64,000 nucleotides of DNA. Source: Planctomycetaceae bacterium. GTDB lineage: Bacteria > Planctomycetota > Phycisphaerae > Sedimentisphaerales > UBA12454. The notes under the pieces are model-generated. The model did not search any database, was not told the origin of the DNA, and saw nothing but the letters and a program-made list of their open reading frames with translations. The position numbers and the translations under genes are program-made. Position 1 is the first letter of the stretch. Every line of letters starts with the position of its first letter. Location: contig JAJFVK010000013.1 in assembly GCA_021371795.1 (NCBI GenBank), positions 310,001-374,000 on the forward strand. Direction: 5' to 3'. Of the stretch, positions 42,505 to 51,236 are shown one piece after another.

Positions 42505-44322
42505 TTAGTATATTCCGGCTTTTACAAACTGCTGTATAGAATCGGCAAGTATTTTTCTCATATTATCCATTTCCGATTCGTTCAAAACGGAAGGAATAGC
42601 GGGAATTTTTGCCATAACTTGCTGAAGAGTTTTTTCACCTTTATCAGCTATTGCTTTATGGTCGGCATCTTGCGATAGCCTCGCCTTTTCTATCAGGCTA
42701 CGAAGAGTTACGATATAACGAGCATCATAGATACCCTCCTGAACAGCTTCCCATGAGATGGTAGTAAGTAACCTCCCCTGTTCATCAACAAATGCATATT
42801 GGCACCCCTCCTTATTCAACAACTGGTCGTAAGGTTTGTATAATGGCGCACCATAATATGTCCATTCCGTAAAGCCTGTTAAACCCATCTTTTCTATTCC
42901 AATGCCCGCAAAATGACGTGGAAAATTATATGTGTTATACTGACAGAGAAATCTTATTCCCCAGGCCTGTGAACCATTGGTCTTGACATAATTCATAAAC
43001 TCATTATCAAAACGCCAGAGGTCTCCGACACACACATCAATACAGGACAACGCTTTGTACACACCCAATTTATAAATCGTGCACAACGTTTGCTCATGGG
43101 GAAATACCTCTTTAAAAAGACGATATTCCAGCAATGACCATTCTAATGGTATCATATGACCGGGTAAATCAACAGCACCAGGTTCATCATCAAAATACCA
43201 CAAAATCTCGGGCCAATTTGCCTCTTTAGCATGTTTTACCATCTGCCGGAAAACATCCTGAAGAACAGGTTTCAAATCGTCCGGAAAATCTTTTGCCTTA
43301 AAATCAACCGCCGCCTGCCCGTAATAATCATAGGCTTTAAACTTTTGACCATCAACGCGGTTAAACATCTGCAAGATGCGGCTGCTTAAAAAACGAGGGT
43401 AGTATGCCACCGGACGATTGAAACCCTGTTTTTTCAACTCAGCCATCGCCAAATCAGTCTGCGGAAATGATATTTTCACAGTATTACCGTCGCGCTCAAG
43501 CACAGGTTCTACATGGCCGGGAGGACAGATAAGCATAGAATTAACCCCATGTGCTTTCATATCTGCAAAATCCCGCGGAGTATTTTCATTAAACCCAGAA
43601 TAATAATATACCCCCCACCACATACCCTCTTTCAACTCAAAATCAAGAACATTGATACTTATTTTCAATTCAGCCGGTTCACCTTTTTCCGGTCGGATAA
43701 AAAGACTCCCTTTATACTCACCGCTTTTTACAGAGCGAGGAGTATCAACTGCCAGCCAAATCTGCCTGCTCTGTCCCTTAATCGCTTCTACCAGTGTACC
43801 CGACGCATCTATAAGTTTTGGAGCTTCCTGATACCATGGATTCCAATAATTTCGCCAAAGACCAAGTCGAACTGGACGCACAAGTACTGTTTCCTTAGGC
43901 AATGTTTCTCCGCCGTCTCGTGTCAGTACACCAACAGAAACATCAACATTGCCGAGGTCACGCAACGCATATATCGCAAATTGCATATGCCGTTTTTCTC
44001 CGAGACTGACATCTGTGGAAAGTTTGCAGGTTCGCTCTTCCGCAATGGGACTGCTGAAACGAAAAACCTGATCGGATGCACTACGATGGTAAAGAATATA
44101 ACCACGTTTGTTATCAATATCGTTTACGCTGTTCGGAAATGGTTCAGGCTTGGGTGTAAGATCATTAAGCTCTGTACCGTTAACCACTATTGTATGTTTG
44201 CCGTCAGTATATACTCTTTCTGTTACTCCATCAGTTAATATTTTTTCCGTAACCTCTCCGGCCTTTAATTCGCCAGCGGAAATAATACACATCACCACAA
44301 TAAAAATAAATGTTCTTACCAT
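42505..44322 (-). CDS. Secreted DUF4091 protein (putative glycoside hydrolase)
   Basis: A 605-residue exported protein: signal peptide of about 21 residues (MVRTFIFIVVMCIISAGELKAG), an N-terminal beta region with VYTDGKHTIVVNG, a beta-sandwich (to about 240), then a TIM-barrel-like domain and the C-terminal DUF4091 segment EAVQEGIYDARYIVTLRSLIEKA. ILWYFDDEPGAVDLPG near 375 supplies a candidate acidic catalytic pair, and WTYYGAP near 490 is conserved with paralogues at 54652-56640 and 56800-58698. AAGGAGTG lies 5 nt before the ATG. Lead gene of the fucose operon; acts outside the cytoplasm. Activity unproven. Confidence 0.8.
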   Translation of the reverse strand: MVRTFIFIVVMCIISAGELKAGEVTEKILTDGVTERVYTDGKHTIVVNGTELNDLTPKPEPFPNSVNDIDNKRGYILYHRSASDQVFRFSSPIAEERTCKLSTDVSLGEKRHMQFAIYALRDLGNVDVSVGVLTRDGGETLPKETVLVRPVRLGLWRNYWNPWYQEAPKLIDASGTLVEAIKGQSRQIWLAVDTPRSVKSGEYKGSLFIRPEKGEPAELKISINVLDFELKEGMWWGVYYYSGFNENTPRDFADMKAHGVNSMLICPPGHVEPVLERDGNTVKISFPQTDLAMAELKKQGFNRPVAYYPRFLSSRILQMFNRVDGQKFKAYDYYGQAAVDFKAKDFPDDLKPVLQDVFRQMVKHAKEANWPEILWYFDDEPGAVDLPGHMIPLEWSLLEYRLFKEVFPHEQTLCTIYKLGVYKALSCIDVCVGDLWRFDNEFMNYVKTNGSQAWGIRFLCQYNTYNFPRHFAGIGIEKMGLTGFTEWTYYGAPLYKPYDQLLNKEGCQYAFVDEQGRLLTTISWEAVQEGIYDARYIVTLRSLIEKARLSQDADHKAIADKGEKTLQQVMAKIPAIPSVLNESEMDNMRKILADSIQQFVKAGIY

Positions 44323-44413
44323 GTTTCACTCCTTAAGTTAATGGTTAAAACCTTTTTGCAAAAATATAACTTTATGCAAAACAACGAGTTCCACGCCTTG
44401 TTTTGTTTAATCA

Positions 44414-44709
44414 TCTCCACATCGGTATTGGTCCATAAAGATTACCACGCCAGATATGAATAGGTGTCTTGAACTGATAATAATTACCCCATAACGACCC
44501 ATAAATGAGTGTCTCGCACACCACTTGGCAAGAAGAACGGGAACAACATGTCCATATAGAGGCATATCGTATTTACAGAACCAATGAATTATAATACCAT
44601 TTAAGACCCATTACCACATGCTTGTGAAAAGCAAGCGATAACAGGTGGCATTAGCAACACTTTCTGCTAACAACATCGCAGCCAAAAACCAAAAACTACT
44701 TTCTTCCAT
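44414..44709 (-). pseudogene. Possible decayed secreted-protein gene
   Basis: From an ATG at 44709 the minus strand reads a signal-peptide-like start (FWFLAAMLLAESVANA) for 32 codons and stops at 44611. A second frame ends at TGA 44414-44416 with an aromatic-rich tail (NYYQFKTPIHIWRGNL, then PMWR). Upstream sequence aligns with the leader of the PEP-CTERM gene, but the GGAGGAATGTATG start region there is reduced here to GATGGAAGAAAG. I do not recognise the family. It may be only chance open frame. Confidence 0.3.
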
Positions 44710-44845
44710 CAAAAAATAAGAATTTTAAAAATCACAGAAAGCGATGTGCATCCCGCTCAACGCATTTCCATTCACCCGTGCGCCTTGCATAAATCACAAA
44801 CACCCTCTCAACGCCATCATCTGACGTTAATCACACCTGTTTCTT

Positions 44846-44884
44846 ATACATGTATCATTGTAGCAGCGCAAAAACAGAAGTCAA
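44846..44884 (-). promoter_or_regulatory. Promoter P1 with ATACATGTAT palindrome
   Basis: Minus strand: TTGACT (44879-44884), 16-bp spacer, TACAAT (44857-44862). A perfect palindrome ATACATGTAT (44846-44855) begins one base after the -10. The spacer start TCTGTTTTTG matches P2 and P3 (TTTGTTTT). It would drive 44322 to 33766 or further, after a leader of about 520 nt. Confidence 0.65.
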
Positions 44885-44999
44885 GAAAAATCCTGAGTTT
44901 TCTACAAATCAAATCTTGCAAACTTAGCCACGTGCTTTCACAGTTTCTTGACTACTATTACCATGCTTCTATAAAAATTATTCATTTTGCAGAAGTTTT

Positions 45000-47096
45000 T
45001 TAATCCCCATTCCGTACAAAAACGGCAGTATGGCCGCCAAGCAATTCTTTAAAATCAGGCTGTGTGGCGATGGCATTTTTGGCATCAAGTCTATAGGGAT
45101 AAGAAGTATGATTTATTATTACTTTGCCCTTTTCAAACAGTACTATTTCGATGCCTCTATGACGTTTTTTTGAGAAATTATGCTGGCTTAAAAATGACTC
45201 AACCGGAGTACTTTTGATAATCGTAAGCGGATAGTGATTATCACGTCCGTAAGAACCCGTCATTGGCAGATGATATCTATTGGCATAGGCATAACCATAA
45301 TTAAATCCAAACGAATAGACGAATCCTTTGCCAATCTTCTGACGCGCAATCGCGGTTTTTTTATCCGATAAATAATAGGCGAGAACCTCTCCAGTATCAA
45401 AACTCATAAAACACGGGGAATCCACAACAACTTTTTCATCACATACAAAACTATCACTGCCATGCTGATTTGCACCAATGGGAAAAATTGCCTTAGCGAG
45501 ACCTGATGCAGCACTGTGCATAATTATCCCGCCACATTGAACAAAAGAGATTAGTTCTTTCTCAAGCTCATAATCTCGTAATACATCATACATTGGATCG
45601 GCAGGCAAACACAGCACGTCATAACCGCCAAGACTGCCTCTTTTGACTTGTTTAGCGTGAACTACGTCAGGATTTAAGCCGCAATCAGCAAGCTGGATAT
45701 GCCAGCCAAGTAAATCATGGCGATTCTTAAAAAAAACTTCTCCTAATGTAACATTTTCTAATACAGATGACGCAAAAGGAAAAAGAATCGCAACATTGCT
45801 TTTAGTTCTATGCCCCGCTATTTCTCTTATATCCGAAAACCAATTTAGGCCGCGTTTCAAACTATCTTTATGTTCAGCCGGCCAAAGCCCATAATTACCG
45901 CCGTCATCAAGTCCGTTATAACCATACACATTTAAATCACTTGCTCCCTGCGCAAAAGCAGTGGCAATAACTTCCTCTGGCGTGACAAAATTATAAACAT
46001 CTATTTCCGTATATCTACCCATAAAAAGACTGGCGATAAAACCATTGCCTTTTGATGCAGACCGCATCATTGCCGTTTCACTGCTGACAACATAACAATT
46101 CGGAACAACCTGAGAATCCAGCGGTAATGTAGTAAAAGTGGCTGAATCTGCAAGCTCACCAACATCCCACAAATCAAACCCTCGTAATGACATATCCCAG
46201 GGCTTAAAGTTTCTTCTGTCCGGATAAAAATATTTCCACTGGGCCAAACCGGGATAAAGATAAAATTCTGAATTCTGTTCGCGAAGACCTTTGCAAAGTT
46301 TTTTCAAATAATTGCGCATTACTTCAAGCCGATACAACTGATTGTCGGCATAACGATATATATTTACATCACGGTTTTCATATTCATCAATCGTTGGAAT
46401 TTCAGGACATATTCCAACACTCTCCGGTTTGTACCAGTAGTCTCTGAAGGTCATATCATCAATAGAACTAAAATTAGTGCCATATCTGCTATTAATAGCC
46501 TCGATAGTATATCTACCCTCTAACCAACTGCGATAATGATCCTGACCGTCTTTATCAAAACTTGGCAAACAGAGCGGTTCATGATAAAAATAGAATGGCA
46601 TTCTTTCATTGCCGGACTCATCCACCGCTTTTTGTGATGCCTGACCTGCTATCTTTCCATAAAGATTTAAACAATGTTTAACATGAGCTTCTATCTGCCT
46701 ATCTGACCAGTGGCGGTAGCCTATCATAGGTTTGCCATCTGCACCTATTGGAGGATCAATAAATTCCGGCGGATAGTCATAAATTCCAAGATAGTAAAGA
46801 TTGTCTCCACACAAATAAAGAGGGAGAAAACTTACACTTAATCCAAGCTCTTTACAGCATTGCACTATAAAAAGCTGCATTTCTACATAAGGCGTAAGCT
46901 TCTCATCCTTAAAATAACTGCTAAAATTTGACCACAATTTAGAGTCTAAAACTATCCCATTAAAACCTAAAGACTTTAAGTCTTTAAGACCATCTATAAC
47001 TGCTTGCTTTGATGAAAAATATGGCTCAAAAAAGTTACCAAACCATGCCGTAAACAGTGGCCTGATCTTATCCTTTTGTCCTTTTACTAATAACAT
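45000..47096 (-). CDS. GH42-like glycoside hydrolase (beta-galactosidase superfamily)
   Basis: A 698-residue protein with the layout of GH42-like enzymes: a TIM barrel (1-400), a middle flavodoxin-like trimerisation domain (about 435-620, starting KSNVAILFPFASSV) and a small C-terminal beta domain. SWLEGRYTIEAINSRYGTNF near 182 is the classic segment between barrel strands. MPFYFYHEPLCLPSF near 160 stands where family enzymes have an Asn-Glu acid/base; here His-Glu-Pro is present. SSETAMMR near 344 may hold the second Glu. No signal peptide, and the ribosome site is weak. Probably cytoplasmic; substrate unknown. Confidence 0.65.
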   Translation of the reverse strand: MLLVKGQKDKIRPLFTAWFGNFFEPYFSSKQAVIDGLKDLKSLGFNGIVLDSKLWSNFSSYFKDEKLTPYVEMQLFIVQCCKELGLSVSFLPLYLCGDNLYYLGIYDYPPEFIDPPIGADGKPMIGYRHWSDRQIEAHVKHCLNLYGKIAGQASQKAVDESGNERMPFYFYHEPLCLPSFDKDGQDHYRSWLEGRYTIEAINSRYGTNFSSIDDMTFRDYWYKPESVGICPEIPTIDEYENRDVNIYRYADNQLYRLEVMRNYLKKLCKGLREQNSEFYLYPGLAQWKYFYPDRRNFKPWDMSLRGFDLWDVGELADSATFTTLPLDSQVVPNCYVVSSETAMMRSASKGNGFIASLFMGRYTEIDVYNFVTPEEVIATAFAQGASDLNVYGYNGLDDGGNYGLWPAEHKDSLKRGLNWFSDIREIAGHRTKSNVAILFPFASSVLENVTLGEVFFKNRHDLLGWHIQLADCGLNPDVVHAKQVKRGSLGGYDVLCLPADPMYDVLRDYELEKELISFVQCGGIIMHSAASGLAKAIFPIGANQHGSDSFVCDEKVVVDSPCFMSFDTGEVLAYYLSDKKTAIARQKIGKGFVYSFGFNYGYAYANRYHLPMTGSYGRDNHYPLTIIKSTPVESFLSQHNFSKKRHRGIEIVLFEKGKVIINHTSYPYRLDAKNAIATQPDFKELLGGHTAVFVRNGD

Positions 47097-47292
47097 ATGG
47101 TTTACTTTCGACTATAATTTTTGTTTTTTTGCACTGCAATCCCTTCGACTCACTATCACCATAATTCGGAACATTTAAGATATTTGCATATGCTGTAAAG
47201 ACTCTGATCATATAATTCTGAAACTTTTATATTTTACACATCACACCCTATGTGAATCATTCCGCATATGCAATAAGGCAATCATACTTGTA

Positions 47293-48603
47293 TTATAAAC
47301 GATGACGTTCCGTCTGACAATAATTGGCTAATAATGACCAATAAATAGCTGCGTTAAGCACACCGCTGGGAGGAAGAATTGCAATATCATAGTTCGGAAC
47401 ATCCACGCAGGCATCCGCCAAAGACCAGCAAGGATCTATAAATATAATATTGGATGTAGCTGGCGATTGAGCAGACTGTACACTCAAATACGCTAAAGTA
47501 AAGCCTCTTTCGGTAATCTGTTCCAATAACAGTTTTGGAGCATATTGATAGCCGAGATAAAGAATAAATTGTTCGGGGCCATATATAGGAAACTCCTGAT
47601 GAACACCAGGTATTTCATGTAAAGACGACTTAAACGGAATGGGCTGTGGAGCACGAACATCCTGAAAGTGCTCAGGGAACATGTGCCCTATTACCCATGC
47701 AGTACTGGCATTGGGCTCTGCCGCATGCCACGCAACAACAGTACGGTCTAAAGCATTGCTGTCATTAATGACAATGCGATTCAATGCAGCTTGTATGGCA
47801 TCCATATATGCTTTGCCTAAAACACCAGGCATAACTGGCGGAATTTTAAAATCTTCGTGGAATGTTTTGCCAATATACTTCTCTGCTCGCAATCGTGCGC
47901 CTTCCAAACCGTAACTCTGATAGAAAATGGGCATCTTACCCTCTCTGAGTGAAGCAAACGTAAACTCGCCTGTCCACGTCCAGAGATTTAGAATATTAAG
48001 AACGGTATCGATTGGGCAAAGCATTTGCCTACCGTTATAATTAACAGGCAAGCCTGATGAGGTAAAATTCTTCATGAGCACTGTTGCGGCTGGCTGATTG
48101 ATATCCTGTGGTAGTGAGCCCGAAGCAAAAGCTACCACATATATCCCCTCGTGGTTCCACGTTCGTAATGCTGCTAAGTCCAAAGAATTTAAATCACCTG
48201 CAACAGCATAGAGAATGCTATCACCACGACGCAATGAGTTCACATCGAGTGGTCTGATGTCCATAAGACCACCGGCTCGGCCAATAGCTTCGTGGATAAA
48301 ATCACGTTGCCTACCAGAAACCCAGAGTTTGCCGCCGGCAATAGTCCGCAATGCCACTTGTTGGGCACTCGCGGTAATACGCGGAAGTTGCTGACGACAG
48401 CCATCGATGCCCTGATTTAAAAGCTGTATATAGCTTTGTCGATTTGTGTTATATGAACTAGTACCAGCGTTTACCCTCTCAGATTCTGAATTGGCTGATA
48501 TAGATTGGAGTTCAAAACTCGATACACTGTAACATTTCTGATTCAGCACACAAAAACCCAAAAAAATAAAGCAGAAAGATCCTTTCCACGTTGATATCTT
48601 CAT
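47293..48603 (-). CDS. Exported protein of unknown function, SIS-like segment
   Basis: A 436-residue protein with a signal-peptide-like start (SFCFIFLGFCVLNQKCYS) and AAGGAAT before the ATG. Residues 85-170 (GGKLWVSGRQRDFIHEAIGRAGG, then GDSILYAVAGDLNSLDLAAL and GIYVVAFASG) recall a sugar-isomerase (SIS) fold. The rest has no motif I know; ASTAWVIGHMFPEHF near 300 and a final NYDIAILPPSGVLNAAIYWSLLANYC stand out. An exported SIS-like domain is unusual since SIS proteins normally bind phosphosugars in the cytoplasm. No function assigned. Confidence 0.6.
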   Translation of the reverse strand: MKISTWKGSFCFIFLGFCVLNQKCYSVSSFELQSISANSESERVNAGTSSYNTNRQSYIQLLNQGIDGCRQQLPRITASAQQVALRTIAGGKLWVSGRQRDFIHEAIGRAGGLMDIRPLDVNSLRRGDSILYAVAGDLNSLDLAALRTWNHEGIYVVAFASGSLPQDINQPAATVLMKNFTSSGLPVNYNGRQMLCPIDTVLNILNLWTWTGEFTFASLREGKMPIFYQSYGLEGARLRAEKYIGKTFHEDFKIPPVMPGVLGKAYMDAIQAALNRIVINDSNALDRTVVAWHAAEPNASTAWVIGHMFPEHFQDVRAPQPIPFKSSLHEIPGVHQEFPIYGPEQFILYLGYQYAPKLLLEQITERGFTLAYLSVQSAQSPATSNIIFIDPCWSLADACVDVPNYDIAILPPSGVLNAAIYWSLLANYCQTERHRL

Positions 48604-49065
48604 ATCGAATTCCTTACGTTTGAATATAGAAAAATAGCTGTCACACGCATAATTATCAAAAACTTAGCAATTGTGATATCTCCTTGAAAGGTGTGCCCGC
48701 AATTTTTACGAAGTTTAATCTTTTTCAAATATGCTTGGCCCGTTAGCCAAGCTAATGATTCGAAAACACTTTCCCAATCTTACATTCGAAGACCCGCTTT
48801 ACTTTCATGGTATATACCAGAGACAATAAAAAAATACGAACCAGACATATGAATTTGTTACAACATCAATGCTTATTAAAAACCATGTAGCAAATATTTA
48901 GGCGGTACTTGTTCAATATTTAAGGCACCAAAAATCGCATTTATTTAGTGCCGTTGGTGCAATTCTATGTACGCATACACCTTTTGAAAACCACCGGGCC
49001 ACAACAAAATTTAGACATGCCTCTCAATGGCAAAGCGATCGCTAAACTGCACTTATGACGACTCG
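48604..49065. other. 462-bp non-coding interval
   Basis: No gene recognised. A 7-bp stem hairpin (GCTTGGC 48733-48739 with GCCAAGC 48746-48752) and a looser GCACCAA/TTGGTGC pair near 48924-48960 are present, neither followed by a clear T-run. It lies between the pseudopilin stop and the start of the gene at 48603, so it probably contains that gene's promoter, but no convincing -35/-10 pair was found. Confidence 0.45.
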
Positions 49066-49806
49066 CTACTTTTTATACCACAAAGAATTCCCCTTTAGTA
49101 GTGACACCTTAAGTATTTCTGAATGACCATCCACAAACCCCATACATATGCCTCTCAAGGGATGCCGCCCTTTTTTCGCATCTTTGGTTGCAAAGACATC
49201 AGGCCACTTTAGGGTCACCCGAGTGACGGTATCGCTACCCGGAAGATATTCCTCTGTATTTTGGGTTGGACTATATGACATCCACTCTTGAGCGTAAAAA
49301 GTCCCCGAATCACATACCAGCATTACATTGCCAGGTTGTCGAACATTCATTTGTTTCACAGGTAACATACCACCGTTGGTGATATCTTCATTACCATTAC
49401 CAGTAAGATTTATATTCAAACCATAGTTGCCGTGGACAGGGCTGGCGGCATATTGAGTCGACCGACCATTGGGGCATCTGGCCAATGCAAACTGTTCACC
49501 CAGATTCTTGCTCATTATTTGCGGCCAAAACCAATAATTTCCATACCAATAACCGCCTGGCGGCGTAACGTCAGGCTTCTCCACCCACAGAGGTGTAAAA
49601 TAATCTTTGTTATCCATGCCGTAGGTCTTCGCAGCCAATAGTATTTGTCCAGTGTTTGCTTTACACATCACTACCTTGGCACTTTCTCTCGCCCTGGTCA
49701 ACGCGGGCATCAGAACCGCTAGTAAAAGGGCAATAATCGAAATCACAACAAGTAGTTCTACAAGAGTAAAAGCACGGTATCTTTTACTTTTCCCGAGATG
49801 TCCCAT
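49066..49806 (-). CDS. Type II secretion-like pseudopilin (H-X9-DG type)
   Basis: A 246-residue pseudopilin. The prepilin peptidase site and helix AFTLVELLVVISIIALLLAVLMPALTRARESA begin near residue 12 (cleavage before Phe, Glu at +5). The C-terminal RHPLRGICMGFVDGH is the H-X9-DG motif found in the large planctomycete pseudopilin family. Such proteins are numerous in these genomes and often sit beside secreted hydrolases. GGAAGGA lies before the ATG. It could assemble a surface filament or secretion pseudopilus for the neighbouring exported proteins (inference). Confidence 0.9.
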   Translation of the reverse strand: MGHLGKSKRYRAFTLVELLVVISIIALLLAVLMPALTRARESAKVVMCKANTGQILLAAKTYGMDNKDYFTPLWVEKPDVTPPGGYWYGNYWFWPQIMSKNLGEQFALARCPNGRSTQYAASPVHGNYGLNINLTGNGNEDITNGGMLPVKQMNVRQPGNVMLVCDSGTFYAQEWMSYSPTQNTEEYLPGSDTVTRVTLKWPDVFATKDAKKGRHPLRGICMGFVDGHSEILKVSLLKGNSLWYKK

Positions 49807-49924
49807 TGTTATATCCTTCCAAAATTATCTAAACAGTCTTATCTCAAATAAACCAACTACTCTCATTTTTAGGACTGACCTCACATTTCACACTGCAAGG
49901 TCGGTCCCTGCATTCAACATCATG

Positions 49925-51190
49925 CTATTGGCACATCGTCGAAACATTCCACGTACATTGCAGCCAGTCCTGTGCCATAAGGTATACATCTACAAAATTA
50001 ACCTTACAATCCCCACTGACATCGCCATTAAGCACTGATGTACATTGTGCTCCTTGTTTAACAATTGTCAGCTCAAGACGCGGAGCAAAATAGTCAGTCG
50101 CATTTGGGATACCATTGTAATAAGAGTCAGGTACATAGTTTTTAGAGTACCATTTGGGACACAAAGAACTGGTTAAATTATCAATCACTATACTCAGCGT
50201 ACCGCCACTACCAGCATTCTCTACACCCTGAACCACATCTGTGGATATTCTTCTGGCATTGTAATTCTGGCACGTTCTTAAAGTTCCTATCTGTACTCCT
50301 TTGGACGGCATATTCCTGTACGCGCAAGTAGTCTCGCTCCATGAAGAACTGTTGAGTTCCCGTATCGGAAATTCAACCATATTATTAACATCACCGGCAG
50401 CGCCTGAATTCATTACGCCAAACTGGTACAAGCTCAGTTTTGCCGCAGTCACAACCTCATCAGCCGCAATTGTCGGCAGGGTAAATTTAAGCAACGATTG
50501 ATAATATTGACCCCAGTAACCGGCAGTTAAATATGTACTGTTGTATACAGCACCATAGTTCCAATTGTACACATAGCAATCGTCAGTCGGAGCAACCGAA
50601 ACCATCCTTTGAGCAGGGCCTATCAAAAGCGCCAGATGAGGCTTCCAACCCTGTTCTTTCGAATACCATTGCCGGGTCGCTAAGTTCTTTTGGAGGGTAG
50701 CACTTCCTATCATAACATTGAGCGTACCGCCGCTTCCGGCATCTACAACCGCTTTATGGACGTCTGTACGAAGATATTCGCCGTTATATCCTGGGCCTGA
50801 CTCGACAACAGCAACTAAATTGCCCGTCGTCGGTTTGTTGTTCCAAGTACAGGTAGTCTCAGTCCATGCGCCGGTAACGGTCAATATCGGCATTGCAAGC
50901 AGAAGACTCGTATCACCACCCCCGCTTCCACCTTGCGTCAAACCTAAATATGCGCCCGCAAATCCCTGCCCGTCAGCAAGCGTTGGCAGTTTAAAACTAA
51001 ACAACGAGCACCAGTTTCGCCCCTCTTCGTAATTACCCGCAATCAAGTAGATATTGTTGTTATTTGTCGTGGGGTTCCAACTATCAACATAACAATCCTG
51101 ATTAACATCTGTTACAAAAGCGTAGCTTAAGTTAAAGCTCATCAACGCTACTACTGAAATTCCTAATATCAATAACTTTTTAATTTTCAT
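49925..51190 (-). CDS. Secreted protein with two DNRLRE domains and dockerin-like tail
   Basis: A 421-residue exported protein starting MKIKKLLILGISVVALMSFN (signal peptide cut near AFA). Two DNRLRE beta-sandwich repeats follow: one from DCYVDSWNPTTNNN (about 30-190) and one from DDCYVYNWNYGAVY (about 205-375), each with the W-x-E-T-T-C-x-Y/W-x-N core and a GGTL edge strand. The C-terminus GDVSGDCKVNFVDVYLMAQD with WLQCTW is a single dockerin-type calcium loop. The 51190 ATG has AAAGGAAC upstream. Structural or carbohydrate-binding role likely; no catalytic domain seen. Confidence 0.82.
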   Translation of the reverse strand: MKIKKLLILGISVVALMSFNLSYAFVTDVNQDCYVDSWNPTTNNNNIYLIAGNYEEGRNWCSLFSFKLPTLADGQGFAGAYLGLTQGGSGGGDTSLLLAMPILTVTGAWTETTCTWNNKPTTGNLVAVVESGPGYNGEYLRTDVHKAVVDAGSGGTLNVMIGSATLQKNLATRQWYSKEQGWKPHLALLIGPAQRMVSVAPTDDCYVYNWNYGAVYNSTYLTAGYWGQYYQSLLKFTLPTIAADEVVTAAKLSLYQFGVMNSGAAGDVNNMVEFPIRELNSSSWSETTCAYRNMPSKGVQIGTLRTCQNYNARRISTDVVQGVENAGSGGTLSIVIDNLTSSLCPKWYSKNYVPDSYYNGIPNATDYFAPRLELTIVKQGAQCTSVLNGDVSGDCKVNFVDVYLMAQDWLQCTWNVSTMCQ

Positions 51191-51236
51191 GTTTGTTCCT
51201 TTCATGCCAAAAAATCGTAACTCCCGGTACTCACCA

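Larger units (their letters stand above)
44323..44999. other. 677-bp regulatory interval before the fucose operon
   Basis: Holds promoter P1 (44846-44884), a leader segment shared with the region before 54037 (44732-44795), and what may be a decayed small gene (44414-44709). The stretch 44885-44999 has no recognised feature and lies behind the GH42-like gene stop. Confidence 0.6.

Noticed and set aside
43513-44238. Long + strand open frame of 241 codons
   Set aside because: Antisense to the recognised DUF4091 gene; translation has no domain pattern.
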